Shown here piece after piece: positions 16,035 to 25,166 of a DNA stretch of 64,000 bases; the stretch's first letter is position 1; every line of letters starts with the position of its first letter. Origin of the DNA: Gemmiger sp. An194 (GTDB lineage: Bacteria; Bacillota; Clostridia; Oscillospirales; Ruminococcaceae); contig NZ_NFKA01000003.1 in the NCBI RefSeq assembly GCF_002160145.1, positions 62,001 to 126,000 on the forward strand. Reading direction: 5' to 3'. The notes below the pieces were generated by a model. The model did not search any database, had not been told where the DNA came from, and saw only the letters and a program-made list of their open reading frames with translations. Made by a program: the position numbers and the translations under genes.

Positions 16035-17420
16035 ATGTTCCAGCTTTCTTTCGCCGCCCGGGACGGGGACGGGCCGCTGTATGACCAGCTGTACCGGGCC
16101 ATTGTGGCCCAGATCCGTCAGGGGAAGCTGGCCCCCGGCGAGCGGCTGCCCGGCAAGCGCAGCCTGGCCGAGGAACTTTCGGTGAGTGTGAACACGGTGG
16201 ACACCGCCTACCAGCTGCTGGTGGCGGAGGGCTACCTGGAAGCCCGGCCCCGGTCCGGCTTTTTTGTGCAGCGCTATACCGGCCCCAAGACCGCCCTGCC
16301 CGGCCCCGCGCCCGCGCCCCGGCCCGCGGATGTGCCGGTGTGGCGGTATGACCTTTCCACCGGCGGCATCGACACCGCCCTCTTCCCCTTCCGCACCTGG
16401 GGCCGCATCCAGAAGGAGCTGCTCTATTCCCAGCCCCAGCTGCTCACCCGCGGCCATCCCCAGGGGGACGAGGACCTGCGCGGAGCCATTGCGGACTACC
16501 TGCGGGCCTACCGGGCGGTGGACTGCGCCCCGGACCAGATCGTGGTGGGCGCGGGGGTGGAGTACCTGCTGGGCCTGCTGGCCCGGCTGGTGGAGGGGCC
16601 TGCCGCGGTGGAGGACCCGGGCTACGGCCGCACCCGGCGCATTCTGCACAGCAGCGGCATGGACTGTGTGCCGGTGCCGGTGGACAAGCAGGGCCTTCAG
16701 GTGGACAAGCTGGCCGAAACCGGCGCCCGGCTTGCCTATGTGACCCCCAGCCATCAGTTCCCCACCGGCGCGGTGATGCCCGCCGGGCGGCGGGCGGCGC
16801 TGCTGGAGTGGGCGCTGGCCGAGCCGGGGCGGTACATCATCGAGGACGACTACGACTCGGAGTTCCGGTTCGAGCTGCGCCCCCTGCCCAGTTTGCAGGG
16901 CATGGCGGGCAGCGGCGGACCGGTGGTGTATCTGTCCACCTTCTCCCGCAGCCTTGCCCCCAGCATCCGCATTGCCTACATGGTGCTGCCCCGGGGCCTG
17001 CTGGCCCGCTTTGAGGATGAGTTCGGTTTTTACTCCTCCACCGTGAGCCGGTTCGAGCAGCAGACCCTTCGGGTATTTTTGCAGGAGGGCCACTTCACCC
17101 GTCATCTGGCCCGCTGCCGGGGCAAATACCGCACCCGGATGCAGGCTCTCACCGGTGCGCTGGATTCCGCCTTCGGGCCGGGGCGGCTGCATTTTTCCGG
17201 CCAGCACACCGGCCTGCACCTGCTCATTCAGGTAAAAAACGGCCCGGGCGAAGCGGAGCTGGTCCGTCTGGCCCGGGCCGAGGGGATACGAATCACCGGT
17301 CTTTCGGAATACTGCACCGCCGCCTCCTGCCCGCCGGGCACGCTGGTGGCGGGCTACGGCGCGCTGGCGGAAGAGCAGATCGAACCGCTGGCACAGCTGC
17401 TGGCCCGCATCTGGGGCTGA
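16035..17420 (+). CDS. MocR/PdxR-type transcription regulator (GntR DNA-binding plus aminotransferase-like domain)
   Basis: 461 aa. Residues about 10-75 are a GntR winged helix (GPLYDQLYRAIVAQIRQGKLAPGERLPGKRSLAEELSVS-type). Residues about 110-461 are a class I aminotransferase fold with the PLP-binding pattern YVTPSHQFPTG, IEDDYDSEFRF and STFSRSLAPSIRIAYM, whose SRS/Lys-region is where PLP sits in MocR proteins. The ATG at 16035 is chosen because AGAGGAG lies about nine bases upstream; an earlier in-frame ATG at 15957 lacks this and lies within the left arm of the operator-like repeat. The likely role is PLP-responsive control of the divergent ECF gene. Confidence 0.9.
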   Translation: MFQLSFAARDGDGPLYDQLYRAIVAQIRQGKLAPGERLPGKRSLAEELSVSVNTVDTAYQLLVAEGYLEARPRSGFFVQRYTGPKTALPGPAPAPRPADVPVWRYDLSTGGIDTALFPFRTWGRIQKELLYSQPQLLTRGHPQGDEDLRGAIADYLRAYRAVDCAPDQIVVGAGVEYLLGLLARLVEGPAAVEDPGYGRTRRILHSSGMDCVPVPVDKQGLQVDKLAETGARLAYVTPSHQFPTGAVMPAGRRAALLEWALAEPGRYIIEDDYDSEFRFELRPLPSLQGMAGSGGPVVYLSTFSRSLAPSIRIAYMVLPRGLLARFEDEFGFYSSTVSRFEQQTLRVFLQEGHFTRHLARCRGKYRTRMQALTGALDSAFGPGRLHFSGQHTGLHLLIQVKNGPGEAELVRLARAEGIRITGLSEYCTAASCPPGTLVAGYGALAEEQIEPLAQLLARIWG

Positions 17421-17433
17421 GCCGTTTTTCCGG

Positions 17434-18492
17434 TTACCCCAGCGCCCCCGCCGGGGCTCCGCTCACCGGTGGCAGCGTGGGACTGGGCACCGGGGTGGGG
17501 CTGGCGGTGGGCTGCGGGGCGGCGCTTGCCGGTGAGGCCGTCTGCTCCGAAGGACCGGGTGCCGGGCTGGCCGAAACGGCCGCCGAGGGGGCGGGCGTGG
17601 CCAGAGCCGGGCTTTCGCTGGGCTGCTGGCGCTGCTCAAACCAGCTGCTGGCGCTGGCCATGCTGTCCTCGGTGAATTCGTAGCGCGTCCCGTTTTCGCC
17701 CCAGCGGCCGGGGATCACCTCCATCTCCACCTGAGCCTGCCGGCGGGCCAGCCAGTCGAGGGTGTCCTGCAGGTCGTACAGGTCGGTGAGGGTCAGGTCG
17801 GAGAGCAGAGTGCTGCTGGCCTTGCGCAGCCCCTCGATCAGGGTGGTGGCAAGGCTGGGCAGCTGCTGGCGCAGGGCCGCGTCCCACACCGCGCCCCGGA
17901 TGCGCTCCAGCCGGGCGGGCGGCACCCCCTCATCCGCCAGCTTTGCCAGAAATTCCGGGGCATCCTCCGGCGCAAGGCTCACCACCGGGTCCTCGCTCAG
18001 GCCCAGAGCTACCAGCTCCTGGGGCTCCAGCAGGCCGGTCAGGTTCACCCGGGGCGGCTCCATGCCGTTCCAGGCGGTGGCAAGGCTGGCCGGGGCGATG
18101 GCCAGATACCGGTCGATCTGGATGTTCAGGGTCTGGCTCAGCAGCTCCGCCGCCCGGCCGGGCCCGGCGCTCTGGTAGCTGTCCCGCAGGAGGGTGGGCC
18201 CGCCGGGGGCGGACACCACACTGGCCGCGGGCACCGGGCAGACTCTTATGATATTGTTCACGCCGTCCAGCCGCAGCAGCACAAAGCCCGGCTCCTCGGC
18301 GGCCACCGCCACAAACAGGGTGTGGTCGTTTTCCTGGGTGGGGCTGCCCACCGGCACCCCGCTCTGGGCGATCTGAGCCGGGGCGGTGTCCTGCTGCCAC
18401 AGGCCGTACAGCACAAAGCCTCCCAGCAGCGGAATCAGAATGGCCAGGGTGAGAAAAAACGAAAGCCAATAGGCCTTGGGGCCGTTTTGCAT
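17434..18492 (-). CDS. Membrane-anchored LCP-like extracellular protein
   Basis: The 352-aa protein has an N-terminal membrane anchor (about residues 10-30) and then an outside domain. HTLFVAVAAEEPGFVLLRLDGVNNIIRVCPVPAASVV and the later LLSQTLNIQIDRYLAIAP resemble the core of LytR-CpsA-Psr phosphotransferases. The conserved Arg/Asp set that binds the polyprenyl-phosphate substrate is not evident, so it may be a degenerate member. The tail (about 275-352) is Pro/Ser/Ala/Thr-rich. The ATG at 18492 has AAGGAG eight bases upstream. Its stop lies 14 bases from the convergent MocR stop, with no clear terminator between them. Confidence 0.6.
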   Translation of the reverse strand: MQNGPKAYWLSFFLTLAILIPLLGGFVLYGLWQQDTAPAQIAQSGVPVGSPTQENDHTLFVAVAAEEPGFVLLRLDGVNNIIRVCPVPAASVVSAPGGPTLLRDSYQSAGPGRAAELLSQTLNIQIDRYLAIAPASLATAWNGMEPPRVNLTGLLEPQELVALGLSEDPVVSLAPEDAPEFLAKLADEGVPPARLERIRGAVWDAALRQQLPSLATTLIEGLRKASSTLLSDLTLTDLYDLQDTLDWLARRQAQVEMEVIPGRWGENGTRYEFTEDSMASASSWFEQRQQPSESPALATPAPSAAVSASPAPGPSEQTASPASAAPQPTASPTPVPSPTLPPVSGAPAGALG

Positions 18493-18570
18493 GCACATCG
18501 CTCCTTTTCATAAACTGCGCATACAGCATGGGCTGTTTGGGCAGAATCTATACCAGAAGGAGGCTTTGCC

Positions 18571-18714
18571 ATGAAAAAACAGGACCCCATCCCCAGGGCG
18601 GTGCAGCAGGTGCTGAAGGCCGCCCGCCCCGCCAAGGACGACCCGGAAGGCAGCTATACCGGCATGCCCGCCATCCCCGGCGAGATGCCCCAGCAGGACG
18701 CGGACGATCTTTGA
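18571..18714 (+). CDS. Small 47-aa hydrophilic protein
   Basis: ATG with a strong AGAAGGAGG six bases upstream, an open frame of 47 codons and a stop followed within ten bases by a hairpin terminator. The layout is that of a real small gene. The protein is basic at its start (MKKQDPIPRAVQQVLKAARP), has the segment DPEGSYTG, and ends acidic in QQDADDL. There is no membrane segment and no cysteine. I have an impression that short proteins with GSYTG and a DADDL end recur in related clostridia, but cannot verify it. Function unknown. Confidence 0.7.
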   Translation: MKKQDPIPRAVQQVLKAARPAKDDPEGSYTGMPAIPGEMPQQDADDL

Positions 18715-18723
18715 GCGCACAAG

Positions 18724-18755
18724 AAAAGGACCGATGCAAGTGCATCGGTCCTTTT
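18724..18755. terminator. Bidirectional terminator, copy 1 of a repeated hairpin
   Basis: Perfect 14-bp arms AAAAGGACCGATGC/GCATCGGTCCTTTT with loop AAGT. It serves the 47-aa gene on plus and the SDR gene on minus. The same arms occur again at 19751-19782. Confidence 0.9.
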
Positions 18756-18766
18756 TGCTTTTTTGG

Positions 18767-19558
18767 TTACTCCTGATAGAACGAGCCCATGTAGCGGATA
18801 TACTCGTCGGCGGTGTGGTTGGCGCGCCAGTCCTGCACGCTCTTTTTGTTGCGCTCACCGGCAATGACGGAGAACTCCTTGCCCAGCTTCTCGAAGGCCT
18901 CGTCCACCACCTCTTCGGGGGTCTGGGCGATCTTCATCACTGCTTCGCCCTGCGGGCCGCCGGGCAGGTTGCTCAGCAGGCTGGGGGTCAGGGTGGTGCC
19001 CAGGGTGATGACCTCCACGTCCACGTTGGTCTTCTCCACCTCGCAGGCCACGGCCTCGGTCATCTTCAGGATGAACGCCTTGCCCGCGCCGTACTGGCCG
19101 TTCCAGGGGGAGCTGGAGATGCCGGTCATGGAGGAAACGTTGATCACGGCGCCCCGATCCTGGGCGGCAAAGATCTTCATGTAATGGTAGAAGCACTTCA
19201 TGAAGGTGACCACGTTCACGTTGATCATGGCCTCATGCTTTTCCCAGGGGGTATCCTGGATCTTGCCGAAGGAGTGCAGGCAGGCCACATAGCTCATGAA
19301 GCCCATGTCCAGCCCTTCGGTGGCGGCGAAGATGGCGTCGGTGGCGTTGGGGGTGGAGAAATCCGCCTTGACCACCTTATAGTCCACGCCGTAGGTCTGC
19401 TTGATGCTTTCGCCCAGCTCCTTCAGCTTCTCTTCCCGGCGGCCCACCATCACAACGTTCATGCCGCCCTGGGCCAGCTTTTCACAGAAGGCCTTGCCCA
19501 CACCCTCGGTGGCACCCAGAACGATGCCCCATTCGCCGTATTTTTCGCGCAGATTCAT
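18767..19558 (-). CDS. Short-chain dehydrogenase/reductase (SDR)
   Basis: The 263-aa NAD(P)-dependent oxidoreductase has the nucleotide-binding glycine motif GATEGVGKA near residue 13, the INVSSMTG block with catalytic Ser, and YGAGK with catalytic Tyr and Lys. The length is normal for classical SDRs. The ATG at 19558 is chosen for AAGGAGA nine bases upstream; an in-frame ATG at 19669 would place 37 residues across the promoter and operator. The substrate is unknown. It is monocistronic, bracketed by two copies of the same terminator hairpin, and controlled by a promoter overlapped by a perfect inverted repeat. Confidence 0.9.
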   Translation of the reverse strand: MNLREKYGEWGIVLGATEGVGKAFCEKLAQGGMNVVMVGRREEKLKELGESIKQTYGVDYKVVKADFSTPNATDAIFAATEGLDMGFMSYVACLHSFGKIQDTPWEKHEAMINVNVVTFMKCFYHYMKIFAAQDRGAVINVSSMTGISSSPWNGQYGAGKAFILKMTEAVACEVEKTNVDVEVITLGTTLTPSLLSNLPGGPQGEAVMKIAQTPEEVVDEAFEKLGKEFSVIAGERNKKSVQDWRANHTADEYIRYMGSFYQE

Positions 19559-19640
19559 GTTGAACAATCTCCTTTTTCTTTCTGCCGTTTCCGGGCAGTT
19601 TTTTCCACTTTTTTGCGGGGGTCCGTTTACAGTGTAGAGT

Positions 19641-19673
19641 AATATACCACTTTGACAAATCGAAGTCAAAGTG
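19641..19673 (-). promoter_or_regulatory. Promoter of the SDR gene with overlapping operator
   Basis: Minus strand TTGACT (19669-19664), 17 bases, TATATT (19646-19641). Across the -35 and spacer lies the perfect inverted repeat CACTTTGAC-N8-GTCAAAGTG (19648-19673), the geometry of a repressor operator. A wider CAGTGTAG/CTACACTG pair (19630-19637 and 19709-19716) encloses it. Confidence 0.75.
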
Positions 19674-19750
19674 CAAAACGTAGAATTTCCGGCCGCTTTT
19701 TCTACACACTACACTGCGGTATCGCTTTATCTTACTGCGCCTTCCGCAAA

Positions 19751-19782
19751 AAAAGGACCGATGCGGTTGCATCGGTCCTTTT
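19751..19782. terminator. Bidirectional terminator, copy 2 of the repeated hairpin
   Basis: Same 14-bp arms as at 18724-18755, with loop GGTT. It lies 20 bases past the flavodiiron protein stop codon and ends that minus-strand transcript. Confidence 0.88.
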
Positions 19783-19802
19783 CGCTTATTGGGAAATTGT
19801 GC

Positions 19803-20999
19803 TTACTTCAGCACGGCGGCGGCGAAGTCGCGGCCGTACTGACGGGCCTCGGCCAGCTGGGCGTCGCTGGGCTTGAAGCGGACCTTCAGGCCGGGCAGAG
19901 GCTGGCCCAGCTTCAGGGCCTCCATGCGGGCGGTCAGGTTGGGAACCGCCTCGCCGCTCCAGCCGTAGCTGCCGAAGGCAGCGGCGGGCAGGCCGCGGTG
20001 GATGATGGGGTTCAGGCCCACCAGCATCTCGTAGATGGGAGGCAGAGCGTCGCCCACCAGGGTGGGGCTGCCCAGCAGGAAGCCGTCGGAGGACTGCAGC
20101 GCAGCCTTGGCAGCGGCGTTGTCGTCAGTGACCAGGTCAAACATCTGGATGTGCTGCACGCCGCCGTCCGCGAGGCCCTCGGCGATGGTCTCGGCCAGCT
20201 GCTTGGTGTAGCCGTAGGCGGACACATAGGCGATGACCACGTTCCGGTCCTCGGGGGCCTTCTTCACGGGAGTGGCCCACTTGCGGTACAGGTCAAAGTA
20301 GTGCTGGATGTTGGTGCGCAGCACGGGGCCGTGGCCGTTGCCGATGAACTCGATGTCCAGATCCTTGATCCGGTTCAGAGCCTTCAGCACGAAGGGCTTG
20401 AAGGGACCCATGATGTTGTCGAAGTAGTACTTGTAAGCGGCCTCGAAGTCGCCCTCGATCTGGTCGTTGAACACCCGGTCATCGGCATAGTGGCAGCCGA
20501 AGGAGTCCACGGTGAACAGGGCCTTGGCCTCGGGGATGTAGGTGTACATGCTGTCCGGCCAGTGCAGGAAGGGCACGCTCAGGAACTCCAGGTGCATACC
20601 GCCCAGGTCGATCTGGTCCTTCTCGGTCACGGCCTGGCTCTTGAAGGGATGGTTCACAATCTCCTTCAGGAAGGTCAGGGCGGTGGCGCTGCCCACAACG
20701 GTGGCATTGGGAGCCAGGGCCAGCAGCTTCTCCACGCCGCCGGCATGGTCGGGCTCGGTGTGGCCCACCACGATGTAGTCGATGGTGGCGGGGTCGCAGA
20801 CTTCCTTCAGGTTCTCCAGATACTGGTCGAAGAACTTGGCCTTTACGGTCTCGAACACAGCGGTCTTCTCGGTGCCCTTCACCACGTAGGCGTTGTAGCT
20901 GGTACCGTACTCGCTGTACATCACGATATCGAACACGCGCAGATCAGGGTCCTGCACGCCGACCCACCAGATGTTTTCCTTAGCCTGTAATGCTCCCAT
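19803..20999 (-). CDS. Flavodiiron protein (A-type flavoprotein, O2/NO reductase)
   Basis: The 398-aa cytosolic enzyme reduces O2 to water and/or NO to N2O, protecting anaerobes. The N-terminal metallo-beta-lactamase-like domain carries the diiron ligands in HTEPDHAGG (H80, E82, D84, H85), and the C-terminal flavodoxin domain starts near VVIAYVSAYGYTKQLAETIA and binds FMN. The size is that of class A enzymes, with no fused rubredoxin. AAAGGAGA lies nine bases before the ATG. An inverted repeat near the promoter suggests redox control. Confidence 0.95.
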   Translation of the reverse strand: MGALQAKENIWWVGVQDPDLRVFDIVMYSEYGTSYNAYVVKGTEKTAVFETVKAKFFDQYLENLKEVCDPATIDYIVVGHTEPDHAGGVEKLLALAPNATVVGSATALTFLKEIVNHPFKSQAVTEKDQIDLGGMHLEFLSVPFLHWPDSMYTYIPEAKALFTVDSFGCHYADDRVFNDQIEGDFEAAYKYYFDNIMGPFKPFVLKALNRIKDLDIEFIGNGHGPVLRTNIQHYFDLYRKWATPVKKAPEDRNVVIAYVSAYGYTKQLAETIAEGLADGGVQHIQMFDLVTDDNAAAKAALQSSDGFLLGSPTLVGDALPPIYEMLVGLNPIIHRGLPAAAFGSYGWSGEAVPNLTARMEALKLGQPLPGLKVRFKPSDAQLAEARQYGRDFAAAVLK

Positions 21000-21177
21000 T
21001 GTCGATTCTCTCCTTTATCGGGCGGGCTGGCCGCCTTGTTGATATGATTTGCCGTGCGCGCCGCGGCAGACCGCCGCTTTGCGTTTCTCAGACAGCACCG
21101 CATCATTCCGGGCGGTGAAACACGCCGGAAAATTTTGGCGTGAATTGTGCGGTGTTGCCTCTATTAAAATACACCTT

Positions 21178-21220
21178 ATTATACGGCGAATAAAAGCACC
21201 TCTGTGTTGCAGTGGCAACA
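21178..21220 (-). promoter_or_regulatory. Promoter region of the flavodiiron gene with inverted repeat
   Basis: Minus strand TATAAT (21183-21178). Where the -35 should be lies TGTTGC-N4-GCAACA (21205-21220). Read on the minus strand as TTGTT-N8-AACAC it resembles the Rex half-sites TTGTT...AACAA; it also has CRP/FNR-like spacing. The regulator is not proven. The remaining bases between here and the start codon show nothing else clear. Confidence 0.45.
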
Positions 21221-21236
21221 AAATGATGTTTTTTTA

Positions 21237-22066
21237 TCAATCCCGCCGGTCGTAGAGCAAAAAGCGGAACCCGATGGGGGTTTCCAGCCGCTCCAACCGG
21301 GCCAGACGGGCGCTGCCTTCAGCAGGAGTCTTCCAGTAGTAGGGGGTCATGGCGAACAGATCGCCGATGGCCTGACCCTGTACGGTGATGCGCTCCTCCA
21401 CCCGGGTCTCCCCGGCCAGAGAAAAGCCCGGGTAGTCCACCTGCTGGCAGGGGTTTTCATAGGGCTCGTCATAGAGCACGTCCTTCAAACCCATCAGATG
21501 CCCGGCGGTGGGCACCGCGTAGATGAGGGTGCCGCCGGGGACAAGGCAGCGGTGGAACTCCTCCCCCGCGAAGGGGGAAAAGATGTTCAGCACCACATCG
21601 GCCCAGCCGCTTTCCACCGGGGCGGCGAAGCTGCTGGCCACCGCGAAGGCCGCGCCGGGCAGCTTACGCTTTGCCGCCAGCCGCACCGCGGCCTTGCTGA
21701 TGTCGAACCCGGACAGCTCAAAGGGCAGACCCTGCCGTTCCAGCTCGGTGCAGATGGCTTCGTCGTAATAGCCCTCGCCGCAGCCCGCGTCCAGAATGTG
21801 CAGCACGCCGCCCTTTTTGCGGGCAAGTTCCGCGCACAGCCGGGCCAGCTCGGCGGCGAAGGGGCCATAGCCGCCCCCGTTCAGAAACCGGTTGCGGGCG
21901 GCCACCATCTCCTTGCTGTCGCCGGGAAGCTTGCTGTGCATCCGGCTGGCCAGCAGCAGGTTCACGTAGCCCTCTTTCGCCCTGTCGAAGCTGTGGCCCG
22001 CCGCGCAGCGCAGCGCGCCGCCGTTTTCGCTCAGGGCCTTGCCGCACACCGGGCACATGAAGCCGC

Positions 22067-22070
<4 letters not shown>
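21237..22070 (-). CDS. 23S rRNA (guanine-N1)-methyltransferase, RlmA family
   Basis: 277 aa. The N-terminal zinc-ribbon ligands C6, C9, C22 and H26 (CPVCG, then CAAGHSFD) are followed by the family's KEGYVNLLL, then a Rossmann methyltransferase with SAM motif [12 protein letters not shown]. It modifies G745 or G748 of 23S rRNA in hairpin 35; which of the two cannot be told by eye. Its ATG overlaps the stop of the DEAD-box helicase as ATGA, so both are coupled and probably act in ribosome assembly. Confidence 0.85.
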
Positions 22071-23821
<1,751 letters not shown>

Positions 23822-23844
23822 AGTCCTCCAAAAATCGCTTTCCT

Positions 23845-23870
23845 AAAAGGCAGCGCCAAAAGGCAGCGCC
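23845..23870. repeat. Perfect tandem 13-bp duplication
   Basis: Two adjacent copies of AAAAGGCAGCGCC lie in the 103-base gap between the DUF1015 gene and the helicase. On the minus strand the first copies follow a GC hairpin (about 23872-23900), so the T runs may help termination. Confidence 0.85.
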
Positions 23871-23924
23871 GCACCCGCTCTCCGGGCGCGGCCTCTGTCT
23901 GAAACAAGCCGGGGCGCGGCGCGC

Positions 23925-25166
23925 TTATCGGATGCGCCTGCACTCCAGCTCGTATCGCTGCTGCCGGGCCTCAAGGGACGCAAACAGCCCCAGGGGCAGA
24001 AACTCGCCCCCGCAAAGGCCCCGGAACAGATCCTCATTTGTTTCACTCAGCAAAATGCCGGTGTTGCCGTCCGCCGCCAGCTCCCGCAGCTCGGTTTCAT
24101 CGGAAATCCGGTCGGTGAAGCAGGCGGGGTTTTCCTGCAGGTAGTCCTGCAAAAAGGCCTCCAGCACCGCCGCAGCCAGCGGCCAGCGGCCTCCGGTGGG
24201 CCACACCTTTCGCTGCCAGGCCCCGTACACAAAGCACAGCGGCCGAAGGCTTTCCGGCGCGGGCTCGTCCTCCAGACGCACCCCCTGCCCGGCGCACCAA
24301 GTGCGGAAGGCCGCCAGCAACGGCAGGCCCTGCACCCCCATCACCAGCCGGTGGGCGGGGGCAAGATGCAAACCGGGGCTTTGGATGCTGCACACCTCGG
24401 CCAGGCAGAACCGGGCCGGATGGTGTTCCCGCCCGGCCTGGTCCAGCTCCTCCCGGAGCAGCATCCAGAAGGCCCGGGCAGCGGCAAGGTCCTCCCATCC
24501 GCTCACCGGAGCCAGCAGCGCCGCGCCTTCGGGTGCTTTTTCTGCATCGAACAGCGCCGTCAGCACATTTAAGCGGGCGGTATCCTCCACCGCCCAGCCC
24601 TTCACGCTGCCGCCGCCGTAGCTCAGCTCCCCCTCATAGAGGGGTGCTTCCTTCTGTATGTTCGCCAGCGGAGCAAACAGCTCCGCCTCGCTTTTGTCCG
24701 CCGCCAGCAGGATGTGGCTGCTCTGCAGCGCCGCGTCCTCCCAGCGGTCCAGCCGGGGCAGCACCTGCCGGGCGGCCAGCGCCTGAGGCGCCCGCACCGG
24801 GGTGCGGCTGCCCTGAGCAAAATCGTATTGCTCCAGGTCCACCAGACCCACCAGGCCCCGGCGCACCCGGCCGTCGGGCAGGGTCCGTTCCAGATACACA
24901 ACGCCCTGCACCGCCCGGGTCAGGGTGTCCCCCGCCCGTTCCATGGCCGCCTTTGCCGCGGCCAGTTTCTCCCCGGTTTCCACCCGCTGGAGCAGCGCGT
25001 CCGGCACCAGAAGCCGCATCACGCCGGGGGCATTCTCCCCCCGGGCCTCCAGCTCCTGCCAGCTCTCCCGGCTCAGCGCGCCCGCCGAGGGGCAGGCCCA
25101 CCGCTCAACAGCAACCGGTTCCCCGGGCAGCAGCAGCTCCCCGGGGCAAAAGCAGGGCTGACTCAT
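23925..25166 (-). CDS. DUF1015 family protein
   Basis: The 413-aa cytosolic protein of unknown function shows the DUF1015 core: VVYLERTLPDGRVRRGLVGLVDLEQYDFA, followed by the position where relatives read IRATEGTVxxRxxPR. Here that block is altered to VRAPQALAARQVLPR, and the ISSPHIM-like region reads AALQSSHILLAADK, so it is a divergent member. Its ATG overlaps the stop of the DUF4015-like gene (ATGA), and both follow the rnfD-E-A-like genes on the same strand, suggesting one transcript. Nothing in the sequence indicates catalysis. Confidence 0.7.
   Translation of the reverse strand: MSQPCFCPGELLLPGEPVAVERWACPSAGALSRESWQELEARGENAPGVMRLLVPDALLQRVETGEKLAAAKAAMERAGDTLTRAVQGVVYLERTLPDGRVRRGLVGLVDLEQYDFAQGSRTPVRAPQALAARQVLPRLDRWEDAALQSSHILLAADKSEAELFAPLANIQKEAPLYEGELSYGGGSVKGWAVEDTARLNVLTALFDAEKAPEGAALLAPVSGWEDLAAARAFWMLLREELDQAGREHHPARFCLAEVCSIQSPGLHLAPAHRLVMGVQGLPLLAAFRTWCAGQGVRLEDEPAPESLRPLCFVYGAWQRKVWPTGGRWPLAAAVLEAFLQDYLQENPACFTDRISDETELRELAADGNTGILLSETNEDLFRGLCGGEFLPLGLFASLEARQQRYELECRRIR

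Noticed and set aside
16035-17420. Aminotransferase enzyme
   Set aside because: The GntR-type DNA-binding domain at the N-terminus and the divergent layout identify it as a MocR regulator.
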